DNA of 6,417 nt from Treponema sp. (GCA_031258265.1 JAIRNB010000324.1:1-6417), one strand, 5' to 3'; positions 1 through 6,006 are shown, counted from the stretch's first letter. Notes: generated by a model from the letters alone, not told the origin. Numbers and translations are program-made.

Positions 1-1325
1 CCGGCGGCTATGGTTACGGCGGGACCGTTGATGAACCAAACGCTGCTCGTCAGGACCAGGGATTTTCGTATGGTCAGATCAACGTCGAATGCCAGTCTGC
101 CTTCCCGGATTTCGATATAGCTGCCGTTCTGATCGCCGCCGTTCCACTGGATAACGGGGTCCGCCCCAGAGGGGCCCAGCAGCCAGCCGCTGTACCATTT
201 ATCGCGGCCCTCATCATACCCGGTTTTTTCCGGGCTGAATGAGGAAGCCGGGCCCCGGGCAAACCAGGAACCCAGGCGGGCGATGATGACCGTGTTTTGT
301 CCCAGGGGGAATCCCCGGTATGCGCCGCTGCGGAGTCTGCCTCCCCCCATGGCCTCTACGGAAGCCCCTGTAAGGTACCCATAGGGACAGGGATTCCCCC
401 CCGCCAGGTAATCACTGTTATCCGCTTCGATAAGCAGGGACGCGCCCCGGTTCACCCTGAATCGTATATGGCTGTAATCCTGCCCCCCCGTTCCCAAGCC
501 CCGGTAGGGAATACGGAAATCCGGAAGCTTATCTTCCCCCGGCGTACCAATGTCTATGACGATTATCCTGTGGGGTTCCGCTTCCGGGGGCAGATCTGTT
601 CCCCTTATTTCGATTTTGTCGGCAGCGGGGTCCGGCGCCACGGTGATATTGAACAGACTCATAACTTTTTCGCTTAACTCCGCGTTGTATGGCGATGCGG
701 TCTTGCCGTACTCCACGGTGTCCGGGCCGCTTCCCGGCGCGTTGGGACTGTAAACCGCGTTGAAGATTCTTTGTAAACTGTCGTCCGCAATGTAATACCA
801 TGCCGTATTAGCGCCGGAAACCAGGCCGGCGGCGCCGTTTTCATCATAATACGCCAGCCGGTATTCGGCGGCCGCGGCGGGGCGCTTAAACACCGCGCCC
901 ACGGGCATAAGGACCTCCCGGACCTCCGTGATCTCGGCGGGGTTTCGGCTGTTCCCCGCCGCTAGTCCAACGGTAACCGGTGTACCGGACTTTAGGTTCG
1001 CGGGTTCCTGGGGTCTAAGGGTAAGGCTTTTCCCCCCATTCGCCGGGCTAATATCCCAGCCTGTAAACTCGCTGAACGTTACCGGTACATCAAAATTGAA
1101 CGTTACCGATACGGCGGCGCTGGAGGAATCATAATGTACCGATGTTTCTACCAGGGTCGGGGCCCCGGTGTTTTCCGCCGGGGAATCCACAGGCGGCGGA
1201 TCCTGGATTTCCCTCCGAAGGCCGTCAATGTCCAGAGGACAGGCGCTAAAGAGGAAGACCAGGAGGAGGCCGGATATACCGGTAAAAATACAATCGTTTC
1301 TCCCCCCGGGCTTTTTTTGGGCCAT
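1..1325 (-). CDS. Large lipoprotein, paralogue of the adjacent gene (3' end outside window)
   Basis: I do not recognise this family. The minus-strand frame is open for 441 codons from ATG at 1325 to the left edge, so the C-terminus is missing. Residues 1-28 form a lipoprotein signal peptide with a KK-containing n-region, a hydrophobic core and lipobox FSA|C, giving lipidated Cys29 and export to a membrane surface. Residues about 60-140 contain VSVTFNFDVPVTF, reminiscent of bacterial Ig-like (SbsA/Big_5-type) domains; that is an inference. From about residue 140 onward it aligns with the second lipoprotein, sharing FNAVYSPNAP, VIDIGTPGED, HIRFRVNRGA, ADNSDY, GFPLG, WYSGWLLG and YIEIREG. It starts 90 bp after the stop of that gene and is probably co-transcribed. 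ATG 1325 fits the signal peptide; an in-frame ATG at 1403 would add 26 residues in front of it, and neither has a strong Shine-Dalgarno sequence. An A7 and a G6 run lie just after the start. Confidence 0.8.
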   Translation of the reverse strand, partial: MAQKKPGGRNDCIFTGISGLLLVFLFSACPLDIDGLRREIQDPPPVDSPAENTGAPTLVETSVHYDSSSAAVSVTFNFDVPVTFSEFTGWDISPANGGKSLTLRPQEPANLKSGTPVTVGLAAGNSRNPAEITEVREVLMPVGAVFKRPAAAAEYRLAYYDENGAAGLVSGANTAWYYIADDSLQRIFNAVYSPNAPGSGPDTVEYGKTASPYNAELSEKVMSLFNITVAPDPAADKIEIRGTDLPPEAEPHRIIVIDIGTPGEDKLPDFRIPYRGLGTGGQDYSHIRFRVNRGASLLIEADNSDYLAGGNPCPYGYLTGASVEAMGGGRLRSGAYRGFPLGQNTVIIARLGSWFARGPASSFSPEKTGYDEGRDKWYSGWLLGPSGADPVIQWNGGDQNGSYIEIREGRLAFDVDLTIRKSLVLTSSVWFINGPAVTIAA

Positions 1326-1415
1326 GCCCCGCAAACCGCATAGGACCAAAGCTTCGATGCGGCTTATAAGTTGTGGTTTTGCCGCAAAAGTTAAGACCCG
1401 CATTGCAAGAGGCCG

Positions 1416-3320
1416 CTAGGGCTTAGGGGGGTAGGGGATTTGGAATCCGCTAATGCCCGTGCTGGAATCCACATAGTCTTTAGCCTTTCCCGTATCAGCG
1501 CCGGAGATTTTCAGCGGGTCCTGACCGGAAGGACCGACAGGGACCGTTACCGTTGTATCCAGGAATTTGGGATCAAGGAAGCTGCCGGGGAATATGGTGA
1601 TAAGCGTTTGGGAATGGCCATAAAAATTATAATCGTCACCGTTGGCAAATACGCCGTGGACAGGGAAAATACCGGTCTCACTTTGGTCAATATTAATAGC
1701 GAAGGATGCGTTACCGGCAAACCAGACGGAATAGATTAGGGCGAAGGAGCGCCGGACCGTTACCTTCGCATCAATGGCGATTTCCCCCTGGCGGACTTCG
1801 ATGTATTTTTCGGCCCCCTGGCCGCTGTCCCATATAATTCTTGGTTTAAGGGAGGAAGCTCCGTACAAACCCTGGGCCTCGTCCGCCGCTCCGATAAGCC
1901 AGCCTGAGTAGTATTTTTGGAAATCAGGGCCGGTGTAGTCAAGCATAGATTTATCGGCGCCGCCGTCCTTATACGATTCTGCCCCCACGGCAAGGTAAGA
2001 ACCGCTGCGGCTGAGGATCACCGCGCCGGTTCCCAGGGGGAAACCTTCCCAGGCGGCATCCCGGATTTTACCGCCGGCCATGACTTCCACACAGCCGCCG
2101 TTGAAGTACCCTGTGGAGCAGGAATTCCCCGCGCCCTGGGCCTCATACGCGGAATTATCCGCCTGGATAACCAGGTAAGCCCCCTTATTTACCCGGAATC
2201 TGATATGGGCGTAAAGACCGCCCGGCGATCCCAGGCCCCGGTCCGGGATAGAGAAGGCCAGGCCGCTGTTATCTTCGCCGGGAATACCGATGTCGATTAC
2301 GATGAGGTTCCCTGGCCCGGCGCCGGCGGCTTGGGGCAGAATGTCCCCCTTGATTTCGGCTTTATCGCCGGCGGAGTTTTGTCCCACGGTAATTTTGAAC
2401 AGGCCAAGGACGGCCTGGCTGATCACGGTATTGTACCTGATAGTGGTTTTTCCCGGTTCAACCGTATCCACCGTGTCCGGGGCGTTGGGACTGTAGATTG
2501 CGTTGAAGAGCCTCCGCAGGCCGGGGTCTGTGACTTTGTACTGGGCATAATCGCCGCCGCTGCTTAGGCCGGCCAGGCTTGTGGACTTATCGTAAAAGCC
2601 GACCTGGTACTCGGCGGAACCGGAACCGGGACGTTTAAGTTCCTCAATGCCCGGCGGCAGGGCAACCCTGCGGTCCTCCGGGGCGGCGGGATCGTAGGTC
2701 CGGGCGACCACGAAATTCCCCGCCGCCTTTGCCGCCATGGCCTCCACCGTTGTTTGGTCCTTGCCCTGGAAGACCGGGGCTGTCGCGGGGATGTCCAGGA
2801 AGATGGGCATAAATATATTCCCGGTTCCAAAGAGATTTTCCCCCAGGGACTGGATGGCGGCGGGGAGTTCCAGGACCCGTATTACCGTGCTGATGTCGTC
2901 CTCCCCGCCAGGATTGGCGGGGCTGAATGCCCCGGGGGCGACGCTTAGTACCGGCAGATTACCGATGGCAGGAATTTTAAAGGTGTCGGTCATGGATACG
3001 GTAATAGTTACCGCCCTGGCCGAAGACGCCCGCAGGAGATAGGATGCCAGCCATGAGGCGCTTTTGAATTTTGTGATCTTTAACCCGGCCCCCTCCTTTT
3101 CCAGATTGAAAATCATATCCGCCGTGGCCCGGCTCATGATCCCCGCGTCCGGGTTATCAAGTACCGGCACTGAATCCGGTCTGCCGGAAACTATGTGATC
3201 CGCCGAAAAATCCACGGGTTTTAGACAGGATACGCTTACAGCGGAGAGTAACAGGGTTATGCCGGCGGCTGTCATCCGCAGACTATTACAAATTTTTACA
3301 AATACCGTTCTTTTTCTCAT
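1416..3320 (-). CDS. Large lipoprotein of unknown function, complete
   Basis: 634 residues from ATG 3320 to a TAG stop. The protein begins MRKRTVFVK, followed by a hydrophobic core and lipobox SVS|C, so Cys32 should be lipidated after export. Residues 33-215 are unique to this copy. Residues about 219-545 align with the paralogue downstream: KRP, EYQVGFYD, LFNAIYSPNAP, VIDIGIPGED, HIRFRVNKGAYL, QADNS, GFPLG, YYSGWLIG and YIEVRQGE. The C-terminal 90 residues have no counterpart in view because the paralogue is cut by the window edge. The alternation of short hydrophobic and Gly/Asp-rich stretches suggests a beta-rich extracellular or periplasmic protein. I see no catalytic motif and assign no function. 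An in-frame TTG at 3347 gives a 643-residue alternative, but ATG 3320 is preferred because GGAACGG lies 5 nt upstream and the shorter signal peptide is more typical. Confidence 0.85.
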   Translation of the reverse strand: MRKRTVFVKICNSLRMTAAGITLLLSAVSVSCLKPVDFSADHIVSGRPDSVPVLDNPDAGIMSRATADMIFNLEKEGAGLKITKFKSASWLASYLLRASSARAVTITVSMTDTFKIPAIGNLPVLSVAPGAFSPANPGGEDDISTVIRVLELPAAIQSLGENLFGTGNIFMPIFLDIPATAPVFQGKDQTTVEAMAAKAAGNFVVARTYDPAAPEDRRVALPPGIEELKRPGSGSAEYQVGFYDKSTSLAGLSSGGDYAQYKVTDPGLRRLFNAIYSPNAPDTVDTVEPGKTTIRYNTVISQAVLGLFKITVGQNSAGDKAEIKGDILPQAAGAGPGNLIVIDIGIPGEDNSGLAFSIPDRGLGSPGGLYAHIRFRVNKGAYLVIQADNSAYEAQGAGNSCSTGYFNGGCVEVMAGGKIRDAAWEGFPLGTGAVILSRSGSYLAVGAESYKDGGADKSMLDYTGPDFQKYYSGWLIGAADEAQGLYGASSLKPRIIWDSGQGAEKYIEVRQGEIAIDAKVTVRRSFALIYSVWFAGNASFAINIDQSETGIFPVHGVFANGDDYNFYGHSQTLITIFPGSFLDPKFLDTTVTVPVGPSGQDPLKISGADTGKAKDYVDSSTGISGFQIPYPPKP

Positions 3321-3331
3321 AAATACCGTTC
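3300..3331. repeat. 11-bp direct repeat flanking the lipoprotein start codon
   Basis: GAACGGTATTT (minus-strand sense) occurs at 3321-3331 and again at 3300-3310, a period of 21 bp (7 codons). The first copy contains the likely ribosome-binding GGAACGG immediately before ATG 3320; the second lies inside the coding region and encodes TVF. It looks like a small local duplication of the translation-initiation region. Confidence 0.6.
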
Positions 3332-3574
3332 CATTTTTAAATATCAACCAGCGATTTCATGGGGGCGGCTTCCGAAAAAATGATCTAACCGGAGAAGACT
3401 GGGGCTTTGGGAAACCACGCCGCCATGGTATAAAGGATAGCGCATTTTTAGAGGGATATTAGGTTTTTGATAATTTTTCCGGTACTTTTGAAGCTACCCA
3501 GGGGGGCCGGTGTCCCGCAGCGGGAGGCTCATTCCCAGTGGGGTCTAATGCCCTGCCCTCTGCGGTGGAGTTCT
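3321..3574. other. Intergenic region between aat-like gene and lipoprotein genes
   Basis: This stretch has no convincing gene. It must contain the lipoprotein promoter, but I find no pair of hexamers good enough to call. The part next to the aat stop (about 3505-3560) is GC-rich with short inverted repeats, for example CCCG/CGGG around 3514-3523. None is followed by a T-run in the minus-strand sense, so I do not call a terminator. The part near 3440-3480 is AT-rich. Confidence 0.5.
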
Positions 3575-4336
3575 TCACCCCTGGGCCTGGCGGAACAGTT
3601 CAAGGAATTCGCCCCGGTCCAGGGCCTGGGCCCCCAATAGTTCCTTGTAGGGGAGGATCATCCCCAGGTCCCAGAAGGCAAAGCCGGAATCCCGCAGCCA
3701 GCGGCCGGTTTGGACCAGTTGGACGCTTCCCGCGGAGTTTTCCTCTTTGTAGCCGGAGTAGCTGGTGTAGACCCTGCCCGCGGCGGCCCCGAATTCCCCG
3801 GCCACAAGCCGTCCCCCCCGGTAAAGGCCGAAAGCCGCCATGCGGGGGCTTTTCCGGGAAAATTTCCGGCCTCCCGCGCCCTGGGTCCGGTACAGGGTAT
3901 GGAAGCTTTGGCGCAGGGCCGGGGTAAGCCAGTCCTCCCCATGGACCTGGGCGCAGCGTTCCAGGACCATGCCGAATAGGGCGGGGTCTTCCGCCTCCCT
4001 TCCCAGGCCGCCGGTTTTTAGTTCGTAGCGGGGGATAAGCCGCTTGACTGTACGGCCCTCATGGAGATTGCCGAAGAACAGAACAGAACGTTTTTGGTGC
4101 ATTTCCGGGAGCAGGATGGCTTTTTCGCCGGGTTCAGCGCCGGAGATTGCCGACATGACCAGGAATCCGGCGGCCATGAGCCGGGCAACGAAGGGGGCTG
4201 AGAAGTCCAGGGCCAGGCAGAACTCCTCCCGGTATGAAATAAAATCCAGCATAGAGGCGATAATTTGGGGATCATCACTGGGATCAATGAAAATATGACC
4301 GGAATTTGTAAATTTTAGCGGTTGAAACAAAGCCAC
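3575..4336 (-). CDS. aat: Aat-like leucyl/phenylalanyl-tRNA--protein transferase family protein
   Basis: The Aat family transfers Leu or Phe from aminoacyl-tRNA to N-terminal Arg or Lys, creating a destabilising residue for ClpS/ClpAP in the cytoplasm. The 253-residue product matches the family best in its C-terminal half: ERCAQVHGEDWLTPAL (126-141), then a glycine-rich LYRGGRLVAGEFG (171-183) at the position of the family's G-LYG-A-G----GESMF motif, WDLGM (222-226) and LGAQALDR (234-241) corresponding to SLGA--I-R. The N-terminal half is divergent: the usual WWSPDPR segment is replaced by ILLPEMHQKRSVLFF (74-88), and YTSYSGY (190-196) follows GEFG. I recall this variant as typical of treponemes, but substrate specificity cannot be inferred. 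The start is GTG 4336: an in-frame TAG lies two codons upstream, so no longer form exists, and the Shine-Dalgarno is weak. A structured repeat ends 11 nt upstream. Confidence 0.75.
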   Translation of the reverse strand: MALFQPLKFTNSGHIFIDPSDDPQIIASMLDFISYREEFCLALDFSAPFVARLMAAGFLVMSAISGAEPGEKAILLPEMHQKRSVLFFGNLHEGRTVKRLIPRYELKTGGLGREAEDPALFGMVLERCAQVHGEDWLTPALRQSFHTLYRTQGAGGRKFSRKSPRMAAFGLYRGGRLVAGEFGAAAGRVYTSYSGYKEENSAGSVQLVQTGRWLRDSGFAFWDLGMILPYKELLGAQALDRGEFLELFRQAQG

Positions 4337-4347
4337 AGCCTATCTTC

Positions 4348-4445
4348 GCGCAAGGGATGGCAGCGGAAATACCGGAAGCCCCCGAAGGGGGCTGAGGAAT
4401 TGAAGCGGACAGCCCGGCCCCGGCCCGCAGGGCCGGGGTGCGCCC
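4348..4445 (+). repeat. Structured dispersed repeat, copy A (two variable hairpins in a conserved core)
   Basis: 98 bp, in the spacer between flgM and the aat-like gene. Reading the plus strand: conserved segment 1 (4348-4374, starting GCGCAAGGGAT and ending AGCGGAAATACCG); hairpin 1, AGCCCCC/GGGGGCT with loop GAA (4377-4393); conserved segment 2 (4394-4417, starting GAGGAATTGAAGCGGA); hairpin 2, CCCCGGCCC/GGGCCGGGG with loop GCA (4418-4438); and segment 3, TGCGCCC (4439-4445). The end GCGCA (4348-4352) can pair with TGCGC (4439-4443), giving a closing stem. The 58 core positions match copy B at 55, with no indels, while both hairpins are unrelated in sequence to those of copy B. The strand given is arbitrary: the transcribed strand in this operon would be minus. 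Confidence 0.85.
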
Positions 4446-4459
4446 ATAATATTGAGTTT

Positions 4460-4744
4460 TTAAAGCCCGAAGGACTCCAGGATTTTATCGGCGGTAGCTT
4501 CCAGAATCCGGTCGTTGATATAGGATGGATCATCAATTTTGGCCTTGAGTTCCGCAATCCGCTGGGCGCGGCTGTCGGGGGCGGAGGCAACAAGGGCCGC
4601 GGCCCGGTAGATCTCGGCCTTTTCCAGGGCTTCCGGGGAGAAACTTATGGAATCGGCGGTGGAATTCCGTGCCGCCGGTTCGCTTCTCCCTGGGCGCTTG
4701 CCGGGCTGAATGGGCTCTATATAACCTATCCTGTCGATCATCAT
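4460..4744 (-). CDS. flgM: FlgM-like anti-sigma-28 factor
   Basis: FlgM binds sigma-28 (FliA) and holds back late flagellar genes until it is exported through the completed hook-basal body. The product is 94 residues, the usual size. Family features: DSISFSPEA (31-39, cf. DxVxLSxxA) followed by a helix; APDSRAQRIAELKAKIDD (55-72), which resembles the conserved PDVRxERVxxIKxxI sigma-binding region; SYI (74-76), where the family has xY; and a C-terminal helix, ADKILESF (85-92). The polar, flexible N-terminus starting MMIDRIG fits the part recognised for export and is the form I recall from treponemes. There are two adjacent ATGs (4744 and 4741); AGGTAGG at 4750-4756 is correctly spaced for the first. 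The gene follows rsmI by 43 bp and has its own sigma-28 promoter, which supports the identification independently. It ends with TAA, followed 15 nt later by the structured repeat. Confidence 0.87.
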   Translation of the reverse strand: MMIDRIGYIEPIQPGKRPGRSEPAARNSTADSISFSPEALEKAEIYRAAALVASAPDSRAQRIAELKAKIDDPSYINDRILEATADKILESFGL

Positions 4745-4749
4745 ATCAA

Positions 4750-4756
4750 CCTACCT
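4750..4756 (-). promoter_or_regulatory. Ribosome binding site of flgM
   Basis: AGGTAGG in the minus-strand sense, followed by 5 nt and then ATG 4744. It lies within the approximately 13-nt leader predicted from the sigma-28 promoter and favours the first of the two tandem ATGs. Confidence 0.6.
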
Positions 4757-4763
4757 GTGCTAA

Positions 4764-4790
4764 TTATCGGCGTGATCCGCCAATAGTTTA
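4764..4790 (-). promoter_or_regulatory. Sigma-28 (FliA) promoter of flgM
   Basis: In the minus-strand sense, TAAA (4787-4790), exactly 15 nt, then GCCGATAA (4764-4771). This is an exact match to the flagellar sigma-28 consensus TAAA-N15-GCCGATAA. The predicted start lies around 4757, leaving a leader of about 13 nt before flgM. The first three bases of the -35 element are the TAA stop codon of rsmI. It implies that flgM is itself a late flagellar gene controlled by the sigma factor it inhibits. Confidence 0.85.
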
Positions 4791-4805
4791 CACGCAATAG
4801 TCTAC
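4781..4805. repeat. Imperfect direct repeat at the 3' end of rsmI
   Basis: On the plus strand CAATAGTTTAC (4781-4791) and CAATAGTCTAC (4795-4805) match at 10 of 11 positions with a 14-bp period. They span the last codons and stop of rsmI and supply the TAAA of the flgM promoter. This looks like a small tandem duplication. Confidence 0.5.
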
Positions 4806-5489
4806 CGGGTGTTCTGTCTTTTTACCAGATACATACAGGGAAAATTCCCCTTTTTGTTCGGAATTCCGCTCCAGCGCCACGAGAATTTCCGCCGGGGAAC
4901 CCCGCAGGTACTCCTCGTGGACCTTGGTCATCTCCCGGCCCAGGCAGAGCCGGCGATCCTCCCCCAGCTCGGCGAGGTCCTGGCAGAGTTTGAGTACCCG
5001 GAAGGGGGATTCGTAGAGTACGAAGGCGGCGCCGGTTTCCAGGAGTTCTTTAAGCCGGGAACGGCGGCGGCCTGCTTTGGGGGAGAGGAAGCCCTCGAAA
5101 ATCACGGTTTTGTCCGAAACCCCGGCGACGCTGACCAGGCTGGCAAAGGCGGAGGGTCCCGGTATGGGGATAACCTGGTATCCGGCCTCGGCGGCCCTGC
5201 GGACGAGGACCGCGCCGGGGTCGCTTATTCCCGGAGTCCCCGCATCGCTGGCATAGGCCACCTTTTTGCCTTCCCCCAGGGCGGCCAGGACCCGTTCCGC
5301 CGCCGTTTCTTCGTTTTGGGAGCGGCAGGAGAGCAGGGGACGGCGGATTCCCAGATGGCTTAGCAGTTTGAGGGTCCGCCGGGTATCCTCGCAGGCCACC
5401 ATATCCACGGATCTGAAGGTTTCCGCGGCCCTGGGGCTTAGATCCCCCAAATTCCCGATGGGGGTGCCGATAATATACAGGATTGACAC
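4788..5489 (-). CDS. rsmI: 16S rRNA (cytidine(1402)-2'-O)-methyltransferase RsmI
   Basis: RsmI uses S-adenosylmethionine to methylate the 2'-OH of C1402 in the decoding centre of the 30S subunit. The 233-residue product carries the tetrapyrrole-methylase-fold signatures in order: GTPIGNLGD (8-16), ACEDTRRT (32-39), NEE (59-61), SDAGTPGISDPG (81-92), IPGPSA (109-114), FEGFL (131-135), YESPFR (159-164), REMTKVHEE (185-193) and KGEF (213-216). It is shorter than the E. coli enzyme (286 residues) because the extra C-terminal region is absent; all SAM-binding motifs are present. The start is GTG 5489, the only initiator that keeps the N-terminal beta-strand LYIIGTP. No Shine-Dalgarno is visible, and a TATAGT lies six bases upstream, so the mRNA may be leaderless. 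The stop TAA overlaps the flgM promoter. Confidence 0.93.
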   Translation of the reverse strand: MSILYIIGTPIGNLGDLSPRAAETFRSVDMVACEDTRRTLKLLSHLGIRRPLLSCRSQNEETAAERVLAALGEGKKVAYASDAGTPGISDPGAVLVRRAAEAGYQVIPIPGPSAFASLVSVAGVSDKTVIFEGFLSPKAGRRRSRLKELLETGAAFVLYESPFRVLKLCQDLAELGEDRRLCLGREMTKVHEEYLRGSPAEILVALERNSEQKGEFSLYVSGKKTEHPVDYCV

Positions 5490-5495
5490 CGCTAG

Positions 5496-5501
5496 ACTAT
5501 A
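5496..5501 (-). promoter_or_regulatory. Possible -10 element of rsmI
   Basis: TATAGT in the minus-strand sense, with six bases between it and GTG 5489, so transcription would start at or next to the start codon. The corresponding -35 (TAGTTC at 17-nt spacing) is poor and lies at the edge of the tetranucleotide repeat. Only the -10 is convincing. Confidence 0.35.
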
Positions 5502-5521
5502 CCAAAAGCCGGGGCGGGGAA

Positions 5522-5557
5522 CTATCTGTCTATCTATTTATCTGTCTATCTGTCCGT
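5522..5557. repeat. Degenerate tetranucleotide tandem repeat (CTRT), nine units
   Basis: The plus-strand units are CTAT, CTGT, CTAT, CTAT, TTAT, CTGT, CTAT, CTGT and CCGT, an uninterrupted register of nine 4-bp units. It sits in the spacer between the divergent starts of rsmI and the zinc-ribbon gene, 17 bp from the ATG of the latter and within the upstream promoter region of the former. The interruptions would lower its slippage rate. Confidence 0.75.
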
Positions 5558-5574
5558 TCCGGGCTGGGGGTATT

Positions 5575-6006
5575 ATGGGACTTCTGGAGATTCTGATCTT
5601 TTTGATACTGGGATCTGTCCTGCTGGCCTTTGGTTATACCCTGTTTTTCCGCATATCCCCAGGAGGCCGGGGACGGGGAAAGGCGGAGGGGCCGGGGATT
5701 GAAGGCCAGGCCGGGGACCCCCAGACTTGTCCGGTCTGCGCCGCCAGGCTTCCCCCGGGGGTACTTGTAAAGTCCGCGGTCTATCCCCCCGTCAACGGCA
5801 CGGACCGGCTCATGCACATCATGGGCTGCCCTTTTTGCCTGGAGGGGGAAGCGGAAAAACGCCGCCGCCGGGTCTGTCCGGTCTGCCATAAACCCCTTGG
5901 GGATAACGACTACCTCTTTGCCAGGGTCTTTGAGCGGCCCGGCAAGTCCCATGTCCATGTGTTAGGTTGTATCAACTGCCGCCGCCCCAGGGTAAGGGGG
6001 GGATGA
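5575..6006 (+). CDS. Small membrane-anchored protein with two zinc-ribbon-like modules
   Basis: 143 residues. I do not recognise a named family. An N-terminal hydrophobic segment (about 3-26, LLEILIFLILGSVLLAFGYT) should be a single membrane anchor. A basic and Gly-rich linker follows (about 28-50), then two Cys4 modules. Module 1 is CPVC (52-55) to MGCPFC (Cys85, Cys88); module 2 is CPVC (101-104) to LGCINC (Cys132, Cys135). Both have a conserved H-I/V-M/L-G-C approach to the second pair (LMHIMGC and HVHVLGC), so they are an internal duplication. Each is likely to bind one zinc ion. The positive linker suggests the soluble part faces the cytoplasm; this is an inference. ATG 5575 is preceded by GGGGGT with 4-nt spacing. 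The frame is open further upstream but without coding character. Divergent from rsmI. Confidence 0.8.
   Translation: MGLLEILIFLILGSVLLAFGYTLFFRISPGGRGRGKAEGPGIEGQAGDPQTCPVCAARLPPGVLVKSAVYPPVNGTDRLMHIMGCPFCLEGEAEKRRRRVCPVCHKPLGDNDYLFARVFERPGKSHVHVLGCINCRRPRVRGG

Noticed and set aside
529..801. Basic open frame opposite the plus strand inside the first lipoprotein
   Set aside because: It is out of frame with the long lipoprotein reading frame, which aligns clearly with its paralogue over this stretch.
3505..3560. GC-rich inverted repeats after the aat-like gene as an RNA gene or terminator
   Set aside because: The pairings are short and have no T-run; no tRNA-like cloverleaf could be drawn.
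4418..4438. 9-bp GC hairpin as terminator of flgM
   Set aside because: No T-run follows in the minus-strand sense, and the hairpin sits at a fixed place in the conserved repeat.
5483..5488. TTGACA on the plus strand near the rsmI start
   Set aside because: No -10 element lies at 16-18 nt spacing downstream; the hexamer is part of the rsmI start codon region.
5522..5557. CRISPR-like array
   Set aside because: The units are 4 bp with no spacers; it is a simple tandem repeat.
5266..5574. N-terminal extension of the zinc-ribbon protein
   Set aside because: The frame stays open back into rsmI antisense, but that stretch has no coding character and includes the tetranucleotide repeat; the hydrophobic anchor begins at ATG 5575 with a good ribosome-binding site.
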